Below are positions 6,958-14,644 of a DNA stretch of 64,000 bases, piece after piece (position 1 is the first letter of the stretch; the number at the start of each line of letters is the position of its first letter). The notes below the pieces were generated by a model. That model searched no databases. It saw only the letters and a program-made list of their open reading frames with translations, and was not told the DNA's origin. Location of the stretch: the NCBI GenBank assembly GCA_051881315.1, contig JBJEPQ010000045.1:1-64000 (forward strand). The letters are read 5' to 3'. Both the position numbers and the translations under genes were made by a program. Origin of the DNA: CAG-488 sp051881315 (GTDB lineage Bacteria > Bacillota > Clostridia > Oscillospirales > Acutalibacteraceae).

Positions 6958-8994
6958 TTATTTTTCTGCTCTGTCGCTCATTTCAAATTCCAGCGTTCCT
7001 CCCCGGAGCAAGGCGTCGGCGGAAATTCTGAAGTCGGCAAGCTCGTCCCCGTTGAATTTGACGGACTTGACATAGATATTCTTATCCGAATTGTTGCTGA
7101 CCTCTATTTTCAGCACCGCCGAGTTTGCAAGCGATATTTCCGCACCGTCCACCAGCGGCGAACCGATCAGGAAAAGATTCTGCCCTGCAACGGGGAAGAT
7201 TCCGAGAGCGGCAAAAACATAGTAGGACGAGAGCGCACCCGTATCGTTGTTGCCGGGCAAGCCTCCCCTGCCTGTCGTGAACATATACTTCATACCGTAT
7301 CGGATAATCTCGCAGGTTCTGTCATGTCTGCCTGCGTAGATATATGAGAACGGTGTTTCCGTGTCGGACTCGTTGTTGAAGCCCTCAAACCTGCCGAGCT
7401 TCATGCCCGCCGCAACGGGCGCATAGTCGAGCGGATCGGTTGGCTGAACCGTGTCCTCGGCGCCGTAACCGAAGAATTTGTCAAGAAGCTTTATAAAACT
7501 GTCCCTGCCGCCTGCAATTTCAATTCGCCTTTCCATGTCAACCATCTGACGAAAAGAATAGTTGCAGAGCGTGCCCTCATAGTATGCCGAATCCTCTTTA
7601 AGCAGTCCCGTTTTTTCGGAAAAACAGCTCTCCCATTGCTTTGAAAGAGGATAGAGCCTTTCGTAAATTTCTGTTTCGCCGACCTCTTTTGCCACCTCGC
7701 AGGCAAGGGCACAGCCGTCCGCCATATCGAGCATCCAGGTGTAGGATTTGCACCTGCCCTCAACCGTGAAGTCGGTTTTATTCGGTGCAAAAACATCTTT
7801 TTCAATCACTCTGAGCATACGGTGAACATCCATTTTCACACCGTACCTGTAAGCGGTGATAAGCACATATGCGCCGAGCATACGAGCCTGCTCGGTCGGC
7901 AGCTTGTATTCATCGGAGATACCGAGGCTGTTGGGCAAAAATCCGAGACTTTCGCCCAGAGATAGCAGAGTTTCAACGATTTTTTCACCGATCTCCCTGT
8001 CGATCATCATAAGAAGCGGTAAACCCGTTTTATACATATCCCAGAGCGTCGCAAAGTCCGTCACAAAAGCTCTGTCACCGTCATAAATGAAGCTTTCGCC
8101 CGACCAATCCGACGGCTTGACAAGCGAATGATAGAAATTTGAATAGAAAATTTCCTTAATCTGCTCGTCGTCGGTTTCAATCTTTATTTTTGAAAGCTCG
8201 CTGTTCCACTTTTCATATGCCTGAGCTTCGGCTTCATCGAAGTTCGGCGCATCGTTTATGTATTTTACGGCATTTTCCACACCCGTCAGCGAGATGCTGA
8301 CCTTGAGCTGTAAGGAGTTTCCGCTCGGCTCAAAGACCGCCCTTGTGCCCTGAGCAGTAACCCTGCCGTTTCCTCTGACGGCGAAATAAAGCAGAACTCC
8401 CTCTATCTCGGCTTTGGCGGCGCAGGTGTTGCCGTCAAGTATTTTTACAAATTCGACATCGGCTTTCGCTCTGTCGGTACCGGGAATGTTCAGTCCGTTG
8501 TTGTTAAACTCAACAACCGCCCTGCCTCCCGATTTTCCGAAAGCATATCTGTGAAATGCAACACGGCTCAGCGCAGTTATTTCACACTTTATATCCTCAA
8601 GAAAGCAGGAGTAATAACCCGGCTTTGCAAGCTCGTTCTGCAGAGTTCTTCTTTCGGGCGAGCCGTCGTATCTCGGTGTAACAACGGCATAATTATAATA
8701 ATATCCGATTGCGCCGACTCCGCTCTGCTGGAGATGGGCAAAGCCGAGAAGTCCCTCTCCGTCTTGGAATTTCATCGGACGGGAATGGCTGTTTGGCAAA
8801 TGGTTGCCGTAGCCTGTCGGATATCCGCCCGAATACGGTGAAACCGACATTGCTCCGAACGGCACGCAGGCGGCAGGGCTTGTGTTTCCGCAGCCCGCTT
8901 TGATAAAAAACCATTTTGCCGCTATCCCCTGCGGCTTCGGCAAATCAATCTCGCCCGTACCTTGAAAAACATTGACATATTTGCAAAAGTCCAT
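6958..8994 (-). CDS. GH92 family glycosidase (alpha-mannosidase type)
   Basis: A 678-residue protein matching glycoside hydrolase family 92. An N-terminal beta-sandwich (GCGNTSPAACVPFGAMSVSP, SGGYPTGYG) is followed by the all-helical barrel, with GFNNESDTETPF and the family hallmark GLPGNNDTGALSSYYVF around residues 575-595. GH92 enzymes are calcium-dependent exo-alpha-mannosidases acting by inversion, mostly on N-glycans or yeast mannan. There is no signal peptide, so the enzyme should act on imported oligosaccharides. It starts one base after the transporter gene's stop, so the pair are surely coupled. Sequence differs in places from the well-known Bacteroides enzymes, so linkage specificity is open. 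GAGGTG precedes the ATG. Confidence 0.85.
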   Translation of the reverse strand: MDFCKYVNVFQGTGEIDLPKPQGIAAKWFFIKAGCGNTSPAACVPFGAMSVSPYSGGYPTGYGNHLPNSHSRPMKFQDGEGLLGFAHLQQSGVGAIGYYYNYAVVTPRYDGSPERRTLQNELAKPGYYSCFLEDIKCEITALSRVAFHRYAFGKSGGRAVVEFNNNGLNIPGTDRAKADVEFVKILDGNTCAAKAEIEGVLLYFAVRGNGRVTAQGTRAVFEPSGNSLQLKVSISLTGVENAVKYINDAPNFDEAEAQAYEKWNSELSKIKIETDDEQIKEIFYSNFYHSLVKPSDWSGESFIYDGDRAFVTDFATLWDMYKTGLPLLMMIDREIGEKIVETLLSLGESLGFLPNSLGISDEYKLPTEQARMLGAYVLITAYRYGVKMDVHRMLRVIEKDVFAPNKTDFTVEGRCKSYTWMLDMADGCALACEVAKEVGETEIYERLYPLSKQWESCFSEKTGLLKEDSAYYEGTLCNYSFRQMVDMERRIEIAGGRDSFIKLLDKFFGYGAEDTVQPTDPLDYAPVAAGMKLGRFEGFNNESDTETPFSYIYAGRHDRTCEIIRYGMKYMFTTGRGGLPGNNDTGALSSYYVFAALGIFPVAGQNLFLIGSPLVDGAEISLANSAVLKIEVSNNSDKNIYVKSVKFNGDELADFRISADALLRGGTLEFEMSDRAEK

Positions 8995-8995
8995 G

Positions 8996-10525
8996 TTAAT
9001 TCACCTCGGCTTCCGCCTGTTCTTTCGGCTCGTTTTCCGCCTGCTTCGCTCTCATTTCAACAAGCTCGTTAAAAATTCTATCACGGCGTTTTCCTGTGTA
9101 ATTGTCAAACAGGAAGGTGATCGCCGCCAGCAGGTTGCCGATAAGACCGCACATTGTGACGACCGTGTAAATCCCTCTCAGCGTGCTGTTGGTCTGAACA
9201 GGTCTGATCTTGCTGCCGGGATCCTTTGTCTTGTACCCGATCAGCGAGAACAGTCCGTTATAGAGATTGGTCTTGAGCAGATCGGCAAACTTATTGACGA
9301 TATTCTGAGCCGCAATAAGCATGCCGTCGCTTCTTATCTGTTCGTCGTAGTTCTTGCGTGCATACCATTCCATATAGTCGGTCGAGTCGGCAACAAGCAT
9401 CTTTTTGGCAGCACCTATGGCGGCATTCGGCATGCCTGCCAGACCGATGAGAATACCGACAATATATCGCTTCTTGCGGATATTCTTGATATCAAAGCGG
9501 ACATTGAACAGCGACATCAGCACATAGAAGAAGCCTGTGTAAGCATAGCCGCCTGCCATCATATTGCGTGCCGAAACTCGGTTTCCGATAAACGGCACGG
9601 CAAAAAGTCCGACATAAGAAAGCGCACCGCTTATCATATCAATAATCGCTTTCATCTTGTAATCGCCGAAGGTGTCGTCATAGAGATAGGGCAGGGTATC
9701 GTATGTAACTCGCCTTATCGTATCAAATATCATTGATATTTGCAGGACAACAAACGGACGGTTATGCAGAATCATCTTGACCGTCTTTCTGTCCCACTTG
9801 ATTTTTTCCTCGGTTTCTTTCGGCTTTTGCGGAGCCTGCATTATGAAATCACGCTTCTGGTCGATCGTGAAATACGGAACATACATTGTTGCAATACCGA
9901 TAACGCAGAAGCCGAAAGCGATGAAAAAGTACAGCCATTGCTGTTTTTGCACATCGTCGGTTGAGCCGACAATTATCGGAATTATCCAACCGGGAAGCAT
10001 TGAGCCGAGCGACGAAGCCAACGACGAAAGAGTGTAAAAATTCTTTCTGTCCCTTGGATCGGACACAATTTTCAGCGCAAGCGCACTCAGGGCAATGTCA
10101 AAAAACGTGTCGCTGATAAGAAAAATCAAATCGAAGAAAAGAACCCATATAAAGTTGAAAAGCGGGGAAGATGACGGCACGATGAACAGCAGCAATGAAG
10201 ATATGGCAAAGGGAATGGGAGCAACCATCAATGCAGTTCTCAGGTTGCTTCGCTTTCCCTGTCTCGTGGGCGTATCATACATCGCTCCGGCAACGGGAGG
10301 AACAATAAAGCTCAGAATGGTTGCAATATTTCCCTTGAGCAGGAGCATACCGTTGCTGATGCCCATAAAGTTACGGTTGAACTTGTCGGAATATGTACCT
10401 CTGCTGTCCTGTCCCATGCAGTTGCCGAAAATTCCGCTTGAATATCCCAACTGCTCCTTGAGGCTGACTGAGTTTACAGAAAAAACGCTGTTCTTAAAAT
10501 CGTTGAGTTTCTGTTTAATTCCCAT
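8996..10525 (-). CDS. GPH-family sugar:cation symporter (MFS)
   Basis: A 509-residue membrane protein with about twelve hydrophobic segments and the layout of glycoside-pentoside-hexuronide symporters (MelB-like). The ends are cytoplasmic and charged, and the last 30 residues are Glu/Lys-rich. It should import a glycoside with Na+ or H+. It lies directly upstream of GH92 and 40 bases after the metallophosphoesterase gene, so the imported sugar is probably the GH92 substrate, such as a mannoside or phosphomannoside (inference). AAAGGTG precedes the ATG. Confidence 0.85.
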   Translation of the reverse strand: MGIKQKLNDFKNSVFSVNSVSLKEQLGYSSGIFGNCMGQDSRGTYSDKFNRNFMGISNGMLLLKGNIATILSFIVPPVAGAMYDTPTRQGKRSNLRTALMVAPIPFAISSLLLFIVPSSSPLFNFIWVLFFDLIFLISDTFFDIALSALALKIVSDPRDRKNFYTLSSLASSLGSMLPGWIIPIIVGSTDDVQKQQWLYFFIAFGFCVIGIATMYVPYFTIDQKRDFIMQAPQKPKETEEKIKWDRKTVKMILHNRPFVVLQISMIFDTIRRVTYDTLPYLYDDTFGDYKMKAIIDMISGALSYVGLFAVPFIGNRVSARNMMAGGYAYTGFFYVLMSLFNVRFDIKNIRKKRYIVGILIGLAGMPNAAIGAAKKMLVADSTDYMEWYARKNYDEQIRSDGMLIAAQNIVNKFADLLKTNLYNGLFSLIGYKTKDPGSKIRPVQTNSTLRGIYTVVTMCGLIGNLLAAITFLFDNYTGKRRDRIFNELVEMRAKQAENEPKEQAEAEVN

Positions 10526-10565
10526 AACTACACCTTTCTGTTATCATTTTCGCTTCGGCTATCCG

Positions 10566-12293
10566 TTAAAACCGCACGGCGAAAATATTCAGTAAAGCTT
10601 TGAATAATCTATAAAAATATCTGATTATGCTTTCAAAGATATTCATTGACGCTCGGTTGACAAGACTTGAGTTGACATTATTCAAATCAAGCTCTGCGTT
10701 AATGTCATCCGGCTCGCTGTAATCGTCGGCAATTCCCTGAAGCAGGGGTGTAATTACCGAGGTCACAAGCTCGGAGGCAATACCCTGAGCGCAGGTTATC
10801 CGAGCGGCCTCGGAAACAAGGCGATCCTTGGGAAGCTCAATATTCAGATAACCGAGCAGATTGTTCAGTCCGCCCTCGGCAATAAGATTGACCGAACAAT
10901 GAGCCAATGCCGCCTTAATACAGTCGAGGAGGAGAGCGGTTTCCTCATCAAGGCAGGTTTCGCCGCTGTCGCCGTGGAAGAAGTTGCCCATCAGAGCCGC
11001 AACGATCTGATAAACCCTTTCGTAGGCGCTTTCCGGCAGGATATAGCCTGCGCTGGCGGCAATTTCCTCTAAGCTGTCAAGCTCGCCGGGGGTTGAGCCG
11101 TCGTCATAAATCGGCAGATTTACAGCATTTCCGACAATTCGCAGAAGCCTGTCAAGCTCCTGATATTCGGGGGAGTCCGAATCAAGCTTCAGCACCTTTC
11201 CGAGCTTTCCTGCCGAGCCGATAAACGTGTTCACCCATCGGCACATACCTGCTTCAAAAAATCCGTAGGAATAGTCCGAAAAACTTTCTTCAATTCTTCT
11301 GAGCTGTTCCGGGCTGTAGCCGTCCATGAGGTCGGCGGTGTTTATCTCGGTGATATACTCGCTTATGATTTTGACCGTATCGCCCACGGCAACGTGTCTG
11401 AAAGCGTTCGGTGAAGTTATCAGCGAGCCTGTCTGAACGTCGTAAATCGTGTTACCCGATTTAGTCTTTGCGGAAGAAATATCGTTAGCGTGAATATGAC
11501 CTGTAAAAACGAGATTGATGCCCATATCGGCTAATTGTTCAGCCAAGGTGTAATAATCATCCATCATCGGCTGGAGATAGAAATGCGGCAGAATACTGTG
11601 GTGCATCATTCCGATCAGCTCTTTTCCGTCCGCCTTCGCCGTTTCTGCCTGCTCTCTTATCCACTGCATAACCGACGAATTGATCTCGCCGTCGTCCTTG
11701 CCGTAAATGCACGAATCAATCGCAATCAGACGGTATTTTTCGGACAAATCTGCGGTGTAAGAGCCGGAGTCGGCATGACAGCTCAACGCCTGATTGTAGC
11801 CGAAGTCCGCATAAATCTCTTTAAACTCGTCAATGCCGATATATCTGTCAAAATTGTCGTCGTCACAGTCATGGTTACCGCAAATAACAAATATTTCCTT
11901 GCCGCTTTCCTTTTCGGCTTCCCTCAGCATTTGGGCATACTCGATATGCGACTGCCGTTTTCCGCAGGTCAGGTCGCCTGCAATCAGCAGATACTCGTCG
12001 TCACCCTTTACAAAGGAAGCAAGAAGCTGTTTCATTATTGCATATGATTCATAATTCATTTGTCCCTGAGTTGAGGTATAATAATAAACCTCCCTGTCAA
12101 GCATACCCTCGGTATTGCTTTTTTGATATGGATCGGCAGGAAAATCACCGAGATCCGTAAAGCATTGAAAATGCGTGTCGGCGGCAACGGTCAACCTCAA
12201 AATCTCCTCGTTAGCAAAGGAAACCGTTGTCATTCCGAAAAGAATTGCGCCGCAGAGTAAAAAAGCAATTATCGTTTTACTGATCTTTTTCAT
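10566..12293 (-). CDS. Secreted metallophosphoesterase with amphipathic C-terminal tail
   Basis: A 575-residue protein with a signal peptide and a calcineurin-like phosphoesterase domain: AADTHF, AGDLTCG, GNHDCDDD, MHHS and FTGHIHAND supply the usual Asp/His/Asn ligands of the two-metal centre. After the catalytic domain comes a long Glu/Leu-rich helical region, then a C-terminal segment rich in Phe, Leu, Ile and Arg (FESIIRYFYRLFKALLNIF) that could bind the membrane. The ATG at 12293 is chosen because GAGGAGG lies seven bases upstream and it begins the signal peptide. First gene of the glycan cluster; it may strip phosphate from glycans before import. Confidence 0.88.
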   Translation of the reverse strand: MKKISKTIIAFLLCGAILFGMTTVSFANEEILRLTVAADTHFQCFTDLGDFPADPYQKSNTEGMLDREVYYYTSTQGQMNYESYAIMKQLLASFVKGDDEYLLIAGDLTCGKRQSHIEYAQMLREAEKESGKEIFVICGNHDCDDDNFDRYIGIDEFKEIYADFGYNQALSCHADSGSYTADLSEKYRLIAIDSCIYGKDDGEINSSVMQWIREQAETAKADGKELIGMMHHSILPHFYLQPMMDDYYTLAEQLADMGINLVFTGHIHANDISSAKTKSGNTIYDVQTGSLITSPNAFRHVAVGDTVKIISEYITEINTADLMDGYSPEQLRRIEESFSDYSYGFFEAGMCRWVNTFIGSAGKLGKVLKLDSDSPEYQELDRLLRIVGNAVNLPIYDDGSTPGELDSLEEIAASAGYILPESAYERVYQIVAALMGNFFHGDSGETCLDEETALLLDCIKAALAHCSVNLIAEGGLNNLLGYLNIELPKDRLVSEAARITCAQGIASELVTSVITPLLQGIADDYSEPDDINAELDLNNVNSSLVNRASMNIFESIIRYFYRLFKALLNIFAVRF

Positions 12294-12430
12294 TTTCTGC
12301 CTCCTCAAAATCATACGTATTTCATAATAATATCTTGATTTTATTATACTTTTTGTATATAATTATAAATAGCACAAAAATGCTGTAATATAGGATAAAT
12401 TGGTTTTTATAAAAGTCGGGGGTGTCCGCT

Positions 12431-13261
12431 TTGAAAAAATATGCCCGCTATGAGGTGCAGTCGAGAAAGCCCATAAGAATTATCACCTATCATTTTGTAA
12501 ACCATCCGAAGATATACCGACATTGGCATGAATATCTTGAAATAATTTACTTTGTTCACGGTGCGCTGACTTTAAAAATTGACGATAAAATTCTTGAGGC
12601 AAAGAGCGACGACATACTTGTTTTTAACAGCTTTGAGGTTCACGAAAGCGTACAGCTTTCTCCCGACAACGAGTATTATGTTTTTGTTGTTCCGCCGGAA
12701 TATTTTCAGAGCGTTCAGACCTCGGAAAACATTTTGTATGACAGCGTTATCAGAAACGATTCCGAATGTATCGGCTGTATTAAAAAAGCGGCGGCACTTG
12801 TTGACGATCCGCTTGACGGTTCGCAGTTTTTGTTGAATGCGGAGATATTCCGATTTCTGTTTGTTGCGTTTCAGAATCATATCCACAAAAGCACCTCGCT
12901 TCAGGTTTATGAAATGGATACAAAGCAGATCATCGAGGACATTCAAAACCGAATTTCCCGATGCTACGCCGAGCCGCTGAACCTAAAGCTCTTGGCAAAC
13001 GCATTTTGTATCAGCGTTTCTTATCTCCAGCACACGTTTAAAGCGCAGACGGGTTACAGCATAATTGATTACCTTAACCGCACAAGAATTGAGCATGCCG
13101 CCCGACTTCTGTGCGAAACCGACCTGCATATTTCAGAAATTTCCGAAAAGGTCGGCTTTCCCGATTACAATTACTTTTCAAGAGTTTTCAAAAAGTATAA
13201 AAATGTCACGCCTACAAAATTCAGAAAATCCCTGAACAGCCCACGGGATATCAAGGCATAA
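12431..13261 (+). CDS. AraC-family transcriptional regulator
   Basis: A protein of about 276 residues with an N-terminal cupin-like sensing domain (HWHEYLEIIYFVHG near residue 33) and a C-terminal pair of helix-turn-helix motifs (LANAFCISVSYLQHTFKAQ and ISEKVGFPDYNYFSRVFKKY), ending with the AraC signature. The TTG at 12431 is preferred over the GTG at 12422 because a GGGGGTG site lies 6-8 bases before it. It is divergent from the metallophosphoesterase-GPH-GH92-hydrolase run, so it most likely activates that run in response to a sugar. The 137-base AT-rich divergent region holds a small inverted repeat (AGCA-N6-TGCT) that could be part of its site. Confidence 0.9.
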   Translation: MKKYARYEVQSRKPIRIITYHFVNHPKIYRHWHEYLEIIYFVHGALTLKIDDKILEAKSDDILVFNSFEVHESVQLSPDNEYYVFVVPPEYFQSVQTSENILYDSVIRNDSECIGCIKKAAALVDDPLDGSQFLLNAEIFRFLFVAFQNHIHKSTSLQVYEMDTKQIIEDIQNRISRCYAEPLNLKLLANAFCISVSYLQHTFKAQTGYSIIDYLNRTRIEHAARLLCETDLHISEISEKVGFPDYNYFSRVFKKYKNVTPTKFRKSLNSPRDIKA

Positions 13262-13302
13262 TCGCCCGTCAACCGATTTTTACGCATATAAACCGAAAAA
13301 TA

Positions 13303-13341
13303 CTCCCGACCGAATTACACTTTCAGTCGGGAGCGTTTTTT
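13303..13341. terminator. Bidirectional terminator between convergent genes
   Basis: CTCCCGAC (13303-13310) and GTCGGGAG (13326-13333) form the stem, followed by CGTTTTTT. It separates the AraC gene from the convergent lipase gene. Confidence 0.88.
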
Positions 13342-13357
13342 CACGTCTTCTGTAATT

Positions 13358-14521
13358 TTAAATTCCGTTTACCATGCTCATATGCTCGGCATATATCAGT
13401 CTTATATTGTTTGTGTTCAACAGTCCGCCCTGCAATGACATATGATCGCCGTGATAGATCGGCATTACATTCCATATTCCGGGGTTTATACTGTCAGCGC
13501 TGAAATCTGTTTTCGGTGCATTATGCGGTGCGATTGCGGATATTGTATTCACCAATCCGTCGTTTGCCTGCCATTCTCTGCCGATGACATAGCCTGACGG
13601 AGTTGTACCGCTCCATTTCGACATTCTGCCTGCCGAGCCTCGGAAAAGAAATTCAAGGTCATTCGGATCAAAGGTACGGTTGCCGTTTTCATCGGGCTGA
13701 GTAACATCACAGGCAAAGGAGAAATAATAGACATTTTCCTGCGTTTCCCAATTATCGCAAAGCGACATTGCCCTATCAACTTCCATATCGTAACCCGCAC
13801 AGTCATACTCATTTCTTCCGTCAGGTATGGGATTTGTAAGCGCTCCTACAACATAAGCAACCATCAGCTCTTGGAAAGTCGCATTTTCATCTTCAATTAT
13901 TTCATCTTTAATGTAATATGCGCTTGATCCGTTCATAGGAGCCGCAAGGGTTGTTACCGAATAAATCCAGTCCGCTTTTCCGCCCGTAAAGAGGGGTGAA
14001 AGCTCGTTTTCCGGTGTGACCGCTCTTTCTTCGGCACAGCCGTCTGCCATAAGGTCGAGGAACTGAAGAACTGTTGCGCCGCCGAACGAATGACCGAGCA
14101 GATTGATTTTATCCTCTGCGCTGAAATTTTTAATCAAAGCTCTGCCGGTGAAATCTTCGCCGTATCTTTTGTGATTGTTCTGTTCCGAATGATATTTACC
14201 GTAGTCCGTCCTTGTTCCCGTAAGCTGAGCGTAAAGCTCACAGGCTCTGTCCCAACAGCTCTCAATCGGTGAAACAGAAGCCGCCACACAGTCAAAGCCC
14301 CTGGAATTGAGGTATTTCATAAGATCGCCGCCCATTGTGCCCCAGTAAGGCACAATATAATTGACGATATCATATTCTCCCCATCCGCCGAGACCGTGAA
14401 CATAAACATAGGTGTAATTTGTATTGAAGCTTTCGGCGTCGGCATTATATTCCGGAATATTTGCCGTCGGAACAATGAACATAATGACCGCATAAACAAA
14501 CGATAAAATTCTATTCAACAT
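13358..14521 (-). CDS. Secreted lipase-like alpha/beta hydrolase
   Basis: A 387-residue protein with an N-terminal hydrophobic signal segment and the pattern of staphylococcal/Geobacillus-type (family I.5-I.6) lipases: oxyanion motif HGLGGWG at residues 42-48, nucleophile elbow GHSFGG with Ser145, ANDGLVN carrying the probable catalytic Asp near 327, and GDHMSLQG with the catalytic His near 360. These enzymes cleave acyl glycerides or phospholipids outside the cell. It stands alone between a terminator and copA. No C-terminal anchor is seen. Confidence is high for the fold, moderate for true lipase activity. Confidence 0.85.
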   Translation of the reverse strand: MLNRILSFVYAVIMFIVPTANIPEYNADAESFNTNYTYVYVHGLGGWGEYDIVNYIVPYWGTMGGDLMKYLNSRGFDCVAASVSPIESCWDRACELYAQLTGTRTDYGKYHSEQNNHKRYGEDFTGRALIKNFSAEDKINLLGHSFGGATVLQFLDLMADGCAEERAVTPENELSPLFTGGKADWIYSVTTLAAPMNGSSAYYIKDEIIEDENATFQELMVAYVVGALTNPIPDGRNEYDCAGYDMEVDRAMSLCDNWETQENVYYFSFACDVTQPDENGNRTFDPNDLEFLFRGSAGRMSKWSGTTPSGYVIGREWQANDGLVNTISAIAPHNAPKTDFSADSINPGIWNVMPIYHGDHMSLQGGLLNTNNIRLIYAEHMSMVNGI

Positions 14522-14644
14522 AGCACTTGCATCTCCTGTCTGTCTGAGTATAAAAGCAAAACAAGTGTTTTACCGTTTAATTATAACCGTAATTTCAAAA
14601 CAAGTCAAACATCATTTTATTTCAAATCGTGATTTAAAATCTGA